Origin: Notospermus geniculatus
Lineage: Eukaryota > Nemertea > Pilidiophora > Heteronemertea > Lineidae
DNA length: 64,000 nt
Assembly: GCA_002633025.1 (NCBI GenBank)
Contig: NMRB01000851.1
Span: forward strand, 1,834 to 65,833
Direction of reading: 5' to 3'
Shown: positions 15,265 to 25,617 of the stretch, piece after piece
Layout of the letters: every line of letters begins with the position of its first letter
Numbering within the stretch: position 1 is the first letter of the stretch
The notes under the pieces: model-generated
Seen by the model: only the letters and a program-made list of their open reading frames with translations
Databases searched by the model: none
What the model was told of the DNA's origin: nothing
Translations under genes and position numbers: made by a program

Positions 15265-18200
15265 TCAGGAACGTGCATATCAGGTGGCGCTGCTTTGTCA
15301 CACGCTTGGTGACGACGGACTCCGTATCTTTAATGGATTTCAATTCGATACTCCGGCAGATGAACGCACTACGGACGAGATACTTGACAAATTCGATAAC
15401 TTCGCCATAGGCACTGTTAACGAGACCTATGAGAGGTTTGTGTTTAACAAGCGCGACCAGAAGGAGGATGAGCCGTTCGAAACTTTCTTAGCGGCAATTC
15501 GTACGCTGGTCAAGACGTGTAACTATCATGTGGATACACTGGACTCTATTCTACGGGACAGGATCGTTCTTGGAATACGTGAACGTGACACGCAGAAGCT
15601 GTTGCTGCGTGAGCGCGAACTGACTCTTGACAACTGTGTCAATATCTGTCGTGCAGCCGAAAATGCTGCCACCCAAGGAAAGGCCATGCGGGCCGCCGAG
15701 GGTGCTGACTCTGTGAATAAAGTATTTGACAATCGAAAACAACGTAGGCGAACGCCTGGTAGAAAACCGTCTACCGGCATTGGTAAAATGGAACGTAAGA
15801 AGGACTGCAAATTCTGTGGACGCCAACATGTGCTAAAGAAAACTGAGTGCCCTGCGTGGGGTAAGGAGTGTAATAAGTGTCACAAAAAGAACCACTTTGC
15901 GAATAAGTGCCAAGCTGCTGCATCTGGGAAGCAGGCTAACAAAGTGCATACTGTAGAGGATGATGACCCGGATACTGACTTGAACTCTGATGACGAATGG
16001 GTATATAATATTCCTTCTACTGACGGAAAGGAGGTTAGGTGCAGAATGATAATAAACAATCAACCGGTTGTGTTTCAAGTTGACACCGGAGCTGCTGTGA
16101 ATCTGTTACCATTGAAGTTCTCAACTCATGCCGAGGTCAAACCTACCACGAGAAAACTCACAATGTGGAACGGTAGTCAGATTAACCCATTAGGACTCTG
16201 TAGGCTTTGGGTTTGCAACCCAAAGAATAAGAAGAGATATTCCGTAGAGTTCATGATCGTGGACGATCACCGTACCCCACTACTCGGAATAAATGCCGCC
16301 CAGGTTATGAAACTGGTCACAGTCAACGACAACTTCATGGACCGTGTTGCTGCTGTATCTGTTGTAGACAAGTTTGCTGATGTATTTGGTGGACAGTTGG
16401 GTACGCTCCCAGGCTGCGTGAGCCTGAAAGTTGACAAAGATGCAACACCTGTAGTCGCTCCAGCTAGGAGGATACCAGTTGCACTCCGCCCAAAGTTGAA
16501 AGCTGAACTAGACCGTCTGACTCAAATGGGAGTGATTGCCCCTGTGGATGAGCCGACCCCATGGGTTGGGCATATTGTTATAACTGAGAAAAAGTCGGGC
16601 AAACTCCGCATCTGCTTAGACCCCCGCGATCTAAATCGAGCCATGAAGCGTGAGCACTACCAACTTCCTATTCTAGAGGACAAGCTTCACAATATGGCGG
16701 GCTCCAAAGTGTTCTCAAAACTCGATCTCTCATCGGGTTACTGGCACGTACAACTTGACGAGGAATCAAGCAAATTGACTACTTTCCAGACGTGTTACGG
16801 TCGATTTCGCTGGAAGCGTCTTCCATTTGGACTTTCCGTATCTTCTGAAATCTTTCAAAAGAAACTGCTAGAGGCAATTGATGGCTTGCCTGGTGTCGAG
16901 TGCATTGCTGACGACGTTGTTATTCATGGAAAGGACACCGAGGAACATGATAGGAGATTGGAGGCATTCTTGAAACGGTGCCAAGAGAAAGGCATCAAAC
17001 TGAATCGGGACAAGCTAGAGTTACGCTTGCCAGAGATCAACTTCATGGGACATCGTGTAACAGCAGAAGGACTGCACGTTGACCCTGAGAAGGTACGCGC
17101 GATTACCGCAATGCCAGAGCCGACTAACCTGGAAGAGCTGAGACGTTTTATCGGCATGGTGAATTACTTAGCGAAGTTTCTGCCCAATCTCACTAAAGTC
17201 ATGGAACCACTGAGAAACCTGACGAAGCAAGATGTGCCGTGGATCTGGTCACCGGTGCAACAACACGCTGTGCGCGAAATCAAGTCTATGATTTCTGAAG
17301 CGCCCATACTCGCGTTCTATGATCCTAACAAGGAACTTGTTCTGGAAAATGACGCATGTGATCATGGTATCGGATCTGTGCTGCTCCAAGATGGACGCCC
17401 TGTGGCCTATGCGAGTCGTTCGCTGACTGATTCTGAGACCCGCTGGGCCCAAATCGAAAAAGAACTGTTAGCTGTAGTGTACGGACTAGAGAAATTCCAT
17501 CATTACACGTACGGACGAAACGTGATAGCGATAACTGATCATAAGCCGCTGATACCAATTGCGTCTAAACCGCTGTACAAAGCGCCAAAGCGTTTACAGG
17601 CGTTACTGCTACGTACTCAATACTATAATGTTGAACTGAGATATAAACCTGGAACTTCCATACCTCTTGCGGACACTCTGTCACGTGCCCCGTTGCCAGA
17701 GAAACCCAGTTTTGAAAGGGTCACTGTCAATCAAGTGAAATACCTGCCAATCAGGGCAGAACGTCTCGATACTATTCGTGCTGCGACTGATCGTGATGAG
17801 ACACTGGTAGCCCTGAAGAACGTTATCATTCAAGGCTGGCCGAATGACAAGAAACTGATTCCTGGACTACTTCCTGAGGCTCTGATGCCATACTTTAATT
17901 GCCGAGATGAACTCTCAGTTCAGGATGGAATAATCGTACGTGGGGAAAGGATCGTAATTCCCACTAGCATGCGCAAAGAACTCAAGGAGAAATTACATGC
18001 CGGACATCTAGGCATAAACGCGTGTCTGAGACGTGCACGTGAGCTGGTATATTGGCCGCGGATGGCTACGGAAATTCGACAGTACGTGGAAGCATGCGAC
18101 ATCTGCGCCACATACGCTGATAAGCAACCAGCTGAGACTCTTCATCTGCATGACGTACCTTCCAGACCATGGGAGAAGGTTGGTACTGATCTATTCTCAT

Positions 18201-19030
18201 ACCGTGGACGTTCGTATATGGTGACGATGGACTACTATAGTCAGTTCTTTGAAATGGATCACGTAACGGACACGTTAGCAGAGACAATTGTGGATAAACT
18301 GAAACATCATTTTGCCAGACATGGCATCCCTGACGTAGTGGTCAGTGACAATGGTTCGCAATACACGTCACAACACTTCAAGGACTTCCGTATGAAATGG
18401 GGTTTCAAACACGAAACAATTAGCCCTGGCAACTCCAAGGCTAATGGCGCTGCGGAAGCTGCTGTGAAACAAGGCAAACGATTGCTGAAGAAAAGTCGTC
18501 GTGCAAAAGAAGACCCGCATCTCGGTCTGCTAAACCTACGATCAACGCCGACTGAGGGACTAGATGCAAGCCCCTCCCAACGTCTGTTTGGCCGGCGTAT
18601 CAAGACTCTCGTACCTACGATCAATCAAAGGCTCGCCCCTGGCAATACACCAGTGGAAGAACAAATCAGGCTGAAACAGGACAAGAAGTTCAACCTTGCT
18701 AACAGGATGAACGAACGTAGACGTGACTTAAAACTGCTCAAAACCGGTGATGCTGTGCGTGTACAACCAATCCAGCGCGGACAGGAGGAGTGGAAACCTG
18801 CCGTTGTTACGAAACAGCTGAAATCGAGGTCATATGAGATCAAGACCGCTGATGGACAGCTATTAAGGCGCAACCGTCAACATCTGCGTCTTAAACCACA
18901 TACCGCTGATACTCTGCCGCCGACTACACAAACCACCAACACAACTGAGACGCCATCTAGGACAAAATCGGATACTACACCAACGCCCTCNATTCAGTGG
19001 CAGCTCTATCTGAAAGTGTGGGCATTTTAA
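15265..19030 (+). mobile_element. Ty3/gypsy retrotransposon Gag-Pol body
   Basis: One frame (open from 15284) covers the C-terminal part of Gag, then a CCHC zinc knuckle (CNKCHKKNHFANKC), aspartic protease (FQVDTGAAVNLLP), reverse transcriptase (LRICLDPRDLNRAMKREHY, FSKLDLSSGYWHV, ECIADDVVIHG), RNase H (LENDACDHGIGSVLLQDGRP, ITDHKPL) and integrase with HHCC (HAGHLG then CDICATY) and DDE residues (GTDLFSYRG, VVSDNGSQYT, GAAEAAVKQ). Single-frame Gag-Pol with IADD in place of YADD fits the Mag-like invertebrate Ty3 group. The Gag N-terminus and both LTRs are absent. Single Ns sit at 15264 and 18991, so the ends may be assembly joins. The GC-rich coding differs sharply from the AT-rich viral element beside it. 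The frame is otherwise intact. Confidence 0.9.
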
Positions 19031-19946
19031 TCGGGGAAACGTCAGTGTGTGTTTGCTAAGATGAGACATTCTTTTAAAAGTTTCATTATTTAATGATTTA
19101 TAATATTTTATGAGCTTTAATGAGTGCTGGCCTCGAGGCTAGAATGTGATAAATCAACTGGTATTCTGTACTTTCTGTTATTGCAGAATTCAGACCAGGG
19201 CTCAATTTCATCAGAGATGCATTCCCACTGTTCCTGGGGAGTTACTGGTAGTCAATTTAATGACTGGTCATTTGCAAAAAGCAAGATTTTGGGGGGAACA
19301 TGAGCTTTTTCACCATTTAAAAAATTGGTGAAGAGACCATTGAAAGCTGCCATATGGTTCTTGTGAAATCTTTTAAAATGGGTGTATACATGTGCTGATG
19401 TCAGATACTACATGTAGTACAGCTAGGAACGTGACAACTTGAAGCTTGAATATTGCTTGATTTGTGGGACTACTGCCTGTTTATGTTCCCAGAATGTTCT
19501 CAGGTTTTTACTTCATTCCATAAGTACATGTAGTATGTTGCGTGTCATAATCTACATTGCATATGAGGGTAGTTGGATCTTCTTGTAGACTTATAGATGT
19601 GTGCATCATTCTGGTTTAGTTAGCAGTTATTCAGGGAAAGTGTGTGTGTGTGTGTGTGGGGGTAATCCGTCAGTTCACTTCAGTTCATTTTGTAGTTGTT
19701 TGCTAGCTTTGTAGGGACTTTAATCTAGCTGCGGTGGTCTTATTCAGCTGAATATGTGTGGATATTTTGAAGGTATCTCTTTTGTACCATAAGGTTAGAT
19801 GTTACGCTGAGTGGATATTATTGGCATGAGAGTTAGCATTCCCTGTGATCGTCCGTGATATCATAGTACCAATCGCCATCCTGAGGTAATCAGCAGTTCT
19901 GAGCACTCGGAAGGTTTGTATGTGATGACGTAGGGAGCTAATGCTA
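19031..19946. other. Non-coding host DNA
   Basis: No gene seen. A short GT microsatellite lies at about 19640-19658. No LTR of the preceding retroelement is recognisable. Confidence 0.5.
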
Positions 19947-20187
19947 AAGCTAGGAATCCACTGCTGATTTTCTGCGTTGCGACTTGCTTTGCAACCTGCT
20001 ACCTGCGATTGAACACGATCGCAAGGAACTGATACCGGTCGCCGACCGATTGCCGACTGAAGTTGACCACATGTTCGCCATTGGTGGAAATCATGTCTAG
20101 CGAGTCCACTAGGGCGATCGAGTGCAGAGTTGCAAAGCAAGGCGAAATGCAAAATCAGCTTGAAAATCAGTGGTGGATTCCTAGCTT
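19947..20187. repeat. Fold-back inverted-repeat element
   Basis: The arms AAGCTAGGAATCCAC near 19947 and its complement GTGGATTCCTAGCTT ending 20187 are followed inward by a second matching block (TTGCAAAGCAAG and CTTGCTTTGCAA). This is a non-autonomous DNA element or hairpin repeat. Confidence 0.6.
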
Positions 20188-20391
20188 AAAGAGAACCCAT
20201 GATTACCTCAGAGTGGGTATCAGCCAAATTAAGATTTTAACTTCATACTTGAGAAGATAGATGTTGTTAGTTTTAAGATAGTTTATCATTGTACATGTAT
20301 TTAGTTTATTGTCTCCCATGTTATGTTTTAGATGAGGTGCAGAAATGTGTAGATTCATATCCGGGATACTCACAAGGCATTTGTGCCAAAT

Positions 20392-20584
20392 TGTGAGGCG
20401 GTCTAGGAAAACCCATCAGATGTCACATTTGAGGAAAGTGTTAATGACCTTGCTGAACCCGCACATTTCAATAGCTGAAATGTACTGCGTAACAGGTAAA
20501 CATTAGCAGATCAATGCACAGGCAATCTGACAGCCCTTGTTGATCATTCAGCGACTTCCAACGGGTTTTCCTAGACCGCCACAC
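20392..20584. repeat. Inverted-repeat element, about 193 bp
   Basis: The terminal arms TGTG(A)GGCGGTCTAGGAAAACCC and GGGTTTTCCTAGACCGCC(A)CACA are almost perfect complements. There is no coding capacity. Confidence 0.65.
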
Positions 20585-20696
20585 AGTTAACTCATCCGCA
20601 ACCTGCCGTGGGCAAGATGAAGACGAGGCTCACTTAAACACCCTAAACTGTATGCGAAGGGTTAGTTTACAAACTAACTTCAAATGGAGATGTGCA

Positions 20697-20808
20697 GCCG
20701 TATTCTAGAAGCTTCCTTAACTCTAAGGTTTACCTTCACTTACTGTTTGCAGGGCAAAATACAAAAGGTTAAAGCAGACCTTGGAGTTAAGGAGGCTTCT
20801 AGTACGGG
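20697..20808. repeat. Fold-back element, about 112 bp
   Basis: CGTATTCTAGAAGCTTCCTTAACTC-type left arm and its complement GAGTTAAGGAGGCTTCTAGTACG on the right. Confidence 0.55.
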
Positions 20809-21379
20809 CCAAAGTCTATTATTTTCATTTCAAAGGGATGTTTTGTTGGTGCATCTTAAACCAAGCTATGTGATCAAAGCCACTCTTTACACAGAGGTTA
20901 TATTGTGTCATCAAATTTGGAAGGGGAATAAATTGTCTATTTCTGATTTAGTCCAACTTGATCAGTCTGTGAACCACTCCTTTTACTTGTCCTACATAAA
21001 CAGTTGTCATTATTACATCCCCAGGGTAGGATAGCGACCATGATAGCTTTCTTGGAGCTAAGTGAAACAGCCAAATCACACTGCCAGGAAGCCGTGCACT
21101 CGCATGCATCTCTGGAGCAATCTAGGGTCACAACCTCCATTGTCCGCTGAAGCCAGAGAAACAGACCAGCCCCCAAAACACAGCCACCACACAACACAAA
21201 CACCTTGCCCAGTTCCCTCACTCTGGTTTGTCCATAGAGTACCAACTTCTCCATATATCTGAGAACTCCACGCAACTTTCTCATGGTATGTTTGGGCCAC
21301 AAGAGGACAAGATGCAACAGGTGGTAGGCGTCTTCACATCATCTTTGGAGGACAGCTTCTTCTATACGATTACAACACA

Positions 21380-21611
21380 CCGGTCGCACTAAAGAGCGTC
21401 CACAAGCGTCCATTAGCGTCTACAAGCGTCCACAAGCTCTGCAAAGCGTCCACAAGCGTCTACAAAGCGTAAAAAACTGGTCGAAAATTTTTCATAGCCA
21501 GAACAGTAGGGCGTAATACTATATATTTCATGTATTGATTATCTAACCTTTGGACGCCCTAATAATACTATATATTTCATGTATTGATTATCTAACCTTT
21601 GGACGCCCTAA
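21380..21611. repeat. Direct repeats: AGCGTCCACA array and 49-bp duplication
   Basis: About eight degenerate units of (A)CAAGCGTCYA lie at 21380-21470. A 49-bp unit is then duplicated exactly in tandem at 21514-21562 and 21563-21611. Confidence 0.7.
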
Positions 21612-22090
21612 AAAAGACGCCCTGCTAAGGTCTACACAGCACTCCCGCCCATTCCTCGTTTTTAGCAGCCGTGGTGGACAAAGATGGAAGAAAAACGACA
21701 GACACCGTCACCGATTGTCATTCTGTGGTTGGACTAATTCGGCGGACACAGAAACGGATCAGGTGAAGAAGTTGGTTGAAGAAAAAAAAATCGTCCGCTA
21801 TCATCTCACGTGCTTTCATCCCTTTTTCGCCGATTCTCACACGACTTTAGCCCTCAATTATGAAAGTATGTCACTCTACCAGAATAAAAAGCAAAGTCTG
21901 ATTTTATTGACGTGGTTTATTTTTTGGCCTTTGTCCCTTTTTGGCAGCGTTCTACTTGAGTTATGCAAATGGCAGACTGTTTAGGCCTAGCCTACATGCA
22001 TGCATGACATGCATGATGTAGTAGTACATGTATACATACATTGTATACCAGTATCATTACCATCATTGAATGTGTGCAACTATTTTCTTT

Positions 22091-23282
22091 GGCCGGGGTT
22101 ATAGACACGGATCCGTTTCTCCAATACGATAATGGCGCTTGGAGACACGGATGATCCGTTTCCACAACGGCTGGGCTGGAGACACGGATCCGTGTCTCCA
22201 AGGACGATTCTCATCTTNATTCTCATCTTAGAGACACGGATCCGTGTCACCAAGATGAGATTCGTCCTTGGAGGCACGGATCCGTCCCCCAGCGGCGGAA
22301 AAGTGAATTGTAGTGTCTGGATCGTGACAGTGACCGACGCACGTTCGCCCCCAAAGAGACGCGCGTCCAGAAAACTTTCGATCTCGTTTCGATTGATAAC
22401 TTTGATTATTTGCCGCGACGGTCGACACATGTTTTTCAATAGTGTTGCAAACATGCCTACCGGTCCCATTGGCGTATTTTGTAGGCCTACGTTAAAATCC
22501 CGCTGAAATGCGGTGATTAGCATGATTCGAGGGTCATTTCTTACGCAAAGTCTCTCAAATACGCTACGCTACGCGGTAAATTTTTATTTTGTAGGCCTAC
22601 GATCGGCGGTAGGGCCCCATCTAAAGTTCAAACTGAAACAAATTTTCGCCAAAGTCTCCAATCCACCCCCCAAACCTTCCCTGGCGTTCTTGGCCCTTTT
22701 TGTGGGGGTTTCTGTAGGCCTAGGCCTTTTGGACAAAGGGGACACGCCCGACCGTCAGACACTGGATCAGCCCGACACGTGTTTGCTCAAATTTGACGGA
22801 TCATTTCTATGGTTGAGCATCTTATTGCGCAGAGCTCTGCATGCGTGGAGTGTTGTTTTCATGCGTCAAAGACAATTTATCATGAGTTTATATTCAATGT
22901 TTGTAATTGCCATTTACATTATGTTCTTTTGGACGTTCCGGATTGTCTTTCACCTTAGAAAACCGATTCCATTTCATATTCTTGGACTTTTCGGGACATG
23001 CCAACCCACCAAATTGAATAGGCCGTACACTAACGAAAAAGGCCTACTTTCGGTGTCAAAAAGGATTTGTAGAGGGGCATGCCACAAATTACTCAGACTA
23101 AACACAAACAAAATGTAAACAATGAATTTCGTGGCCCGAGAAAATACTTGAATGTGAAACATTTCTTGTTAGCACTGCGAAGTACATAGCCCCTGGTGGC
23201 AGATTCTAGAACTAATCTTCCGTGTACGGAAGAACGATTCCGGTCTTGCAGCCACGGATCGTCCGTGTCTATAACCACTTCG
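22091..23282. mobile_element. 1.19-kb terminal-inverted-repeat transposon, non-autonomous
   Basis: The ends are inverted copies sharing GGTTATAGACACGGA, with sub-repeated ACGGATCCGT palindromes inside both ends. A 9-bp direct repeat ATTTTCTTT flanks it (22082-22090 and 23283-23291), as expected of Mutator-like insertions. An internal hairpin around the N at 22218 joins CCAAGGACGATTCTCATCTT with its near-complement. No transposase is visible. It ends 17 nt before the MTAP exon at 23300, inside that exon's pyrimidine tract. Confidence 0.65.
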
Positions 23283-23299
23283 ATTTTCTTTTCTGTAAG

Positions 23300-24175
23300 G
23301 TTGTGGTTGGTATCATTGGTGGAAGTGGCATAGATGATCCTGATATCCTGGAGAGCAGAAAAGAAGTCGATGTCGAGACACCATTTGGAAAGGTATGAGG
23401 ACGCAGAAATGATTGGAATTCAATCAAGCTTGAAGGTGTAGGCCTATCACCACTTTATAATTATCACTGACACTGACTGGGACAATATTGAGTGGTTTGA
23501 TGGCTTGAGGTCACCGGGTACACTGTCAAAGCCTTCATTCTCTAGTTAATACTTGGTCTGAATACTTGGTCATTTGAGTATGTTTACCTCCCCAAAGTCA
23601 ATTTCCAGAATCTTAGCAAATTTTCGACCCCAACCGCGGGGTCTTCATCAGGCTGGCACTTTCAAGTCGAGCTACCAGAAGTGTAATCATTACACTTCTG
23701 GTAGCTCGGCTTGAAAGTGCCAGCCTGAGGAAGACCCCGGTTAATGGGGTCAAAAATTTGCTAAGATTCTGGAAATTGACTTCCTGTTTATGATCATTTT
23801 GTGTGTAAATTTTTGTGCTTTCTCTGGTTACGGTACCTCCCCAAAGAGGTTAATAATGAGTACCCCTTTATTTCAGCCCTCTGACAGCCTTGTCCTAGGA
23901 TCCATTCAGGGAGTTGACTGTGTGATACTTGCAAGGTAAGAGGAAGTACCAGTACAAGATCTTTGATGTTCCCTCCTGATCTGGCACGGTAAAATACAGG
24001 AAGTACATCAATCGGCACCGATTCAAATGTCTTAGTCAGTGTTTCAATCTTATATTGTAGACATGGCAAGAAACATACCATTTATCCGACCAAGGTGAAT
24101 TTCCGAGCCAACCTGTGGGCGATGAGGAGTCTTGGATGTACGCACATTGTTGTGACGACGGCCTGTGGGTCATAG
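23300..24175 (+). pseudogene. MTAP: S-methyl-5'-thioadenosine phosphorylase, first part only
   Basis: Three exons match the N-terminal third of MTAP, the purine/methionine salvage enzyme that splits methylthioadenosine with phosphate. Exon 23300-23392 carries the phosphate-binding [15 protein letters not shown] and TPFGK. Exon 23877-23935 carries PSDSLVLG and GVDCVILAR. Exon 24061 onward carries [20 protein letters not shown] and [10 protein letters not shown]. The last frame meets TAG at 24173-24175, just where the family continues with a conserved segment. An AATAAA follows at 24257. An alternative donor (GT at about 24165) is possible, but no later MTAP exon is seen in the next 40 kb. The first exon is not certain; a weak candidate starts at 21684. 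It is truncated by rearrangement or misassembly, or is an alternative short transcript. Confidence 0.75.
23597..23780. repeat. Near-perfect fold-back element in MTAP intron
   Basis: Two arms of about 90 bp (GTCAATTTCCAGAATC ... and its complement ending GGAAATTGAC) meet at GTAATCATTAC. A degraded half copy occurs at about 29140-29190 (GTGCCAGAGGAAGAC, GGGGTCAAAAATTTG), so it is a dispersed family. Confidence 0.7.
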
Positions 24176-24444
24176 ATCCCCACGTCCAAATGTTTTTCCA
24201 TTGTTGAACAGGGAAGACAGAGCCCTTTCCTCAACGAATGTGATGAACATCAGTCCAATAAATTAAATCCCCAATCTCATGATATCAATGATGGCAAGTG
24301 AAACCTCCGTCACGTCGGTGTTCGTATGCTCTTGATCCAAGGAAACACATCACCACCATTCATAAGATGATGAAAATCCTGATGTGGAAGATGCATCAAC
24401 ACAATACACATGGCAAATAGAAGAGTACCACGAATAATTAAACA

Positions 24445-24687
24445 TCAATCTGTCTTTTGTCGTCTTGTCTTTCCAATATTTGCATCCCGCCTTGCTTTCC
24501 TCTTTTTCTCTTTCTCCTTTGCATCTATCTGTTTTGCGAGTTGCCATGCTAACGCAGCACTGATCATGAAAAGTGGTGAGAGGCAGAGGAGGATGTAATA
24601 TACAAACTGCCAAGGATGCTGAGCTGCATATTTGAGGATTTCTATCAGCCAAGCTCGCCAGTCCCAATCATCAAACCATCCAAACAT
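24445..24687 (-). CDS. SMIM15: Small integral membrane protein 15
   Basis: An 80-residue single-exon protein. The N-terminal part is acidic and aromatic (MFGWFDDWDWRAW), followed by one membrane segment (about residues 27-50, FVYYILLCLSPLFMISAALA), then the conserved basic tail WQLAKQIDAKEKEKKRKARR with NIGKTRRQK. Length, topology and the WxLAKxIxAKEKE tail match animal SMIM15, a small membrane protein of unknown role. The gene converges with the MTAP fragment and is head-to-head with HSDL2 about 930 bp away. Confidence 0.88.
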   Translation of the reverse strand: MFGWFDDWDWRAWLIEILKYAAQHPWQFVYYILLCLSPLFMISAALAWQLAKQIDAKEKEKKRKARRDANIGKTRRQKTD

Positions 24688-25617
24688 CTTTGCTTAGTTC
24701 ACTTAAGCTGAAATTAAAGAGGAGATGTTGATTACGGCAAAATAAGCACAAAATAGCATGCATGTAAATGTAGGCCTTTTGGTTGGGTCAATCTGTAAGA
24801 AGAGACAGAAGCCCAAGCCAACATGGCCAAAAGGTAAAACATTGATGATGAAGCCCTAGCCTGGCCTAGCCTAGCAGGCCAGGGCTTGTTCCCTGGTTCC
24901 TGGCTGGCTTACTCACACAACAGAGTGGCAGTGACTGAATGATATGAGGAAGCATGCACCAGCTAGCATAACTTGAATTTGAACATGATCTGATCATGAT
25001 ATGATGATGAAGGCACTGAAGCCAGCACACAGCACAGTGTCACTGTCAGTGACATGACCAACACACACACACACACACACCACAGCAGACACCACCCACA
25101 AAAGTCAAAAGTGACTAGCTGTTCACGAATTACAAACCCTAGGCTGAAACAACATACTAGTCAACATACTTTGGTCACCGTATCATGAAAGAAGCTGTGT
25201 AATTTGAACGATTTTGCACAGGAAAATAACTTCAGACCAGGAAAAGATTTCATTATTTGCAACGCTAAGAAAGTAGGCCTACCAAACTTTGGGTTGGTGT
25301 GAAACAAATACCACGTCGGAACAAGAAAATACTCAGATTGATAAGATTTAGGTCCATTTCTGGCATAAACATAAACTGATAATAAATTTATATGTATAAA
25401 ATACTTTTGATAGCGGTGACTTGGCAAATAATATCATTTAGGGATAGGATTTGAGTGACAGCCTCATCATTTTCTTTCACATTTTCGACCAACCCAGTAG
25501 TTCCACACATTCCCAATCGAGGGCGCTCAAAACAGTGTGTTGAGCCCAAACTTGTCTGCTTTCAATGTCATTTTCTTGGTCAATTTCACGTGTGAATCGT
25601 TCATAAACTTGCGCAAT
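24688..25617. other. Region between SMIM15 and HSDL2 starts
   Basis: This is the head-to-head interval and presumably holds both promoters. It includes a CA microsatellite at about 25062-25081. No other gene is visible. Confidence 0.5.

Noticed and set aside
15526-18873. Several long minus-strand frames
   Set aside because: They are antisense to the continuous Ty3/gypsy Gag-Pol frame, whose domains are clear.
21550-21984. 144-codon plus-strand frame as a gene or MTAP first exon
   Set aside because: It begins in a direct duplication and has no recognisable domain; an inner ATG at 21684 could join MTAP in phase but its donor is poor.
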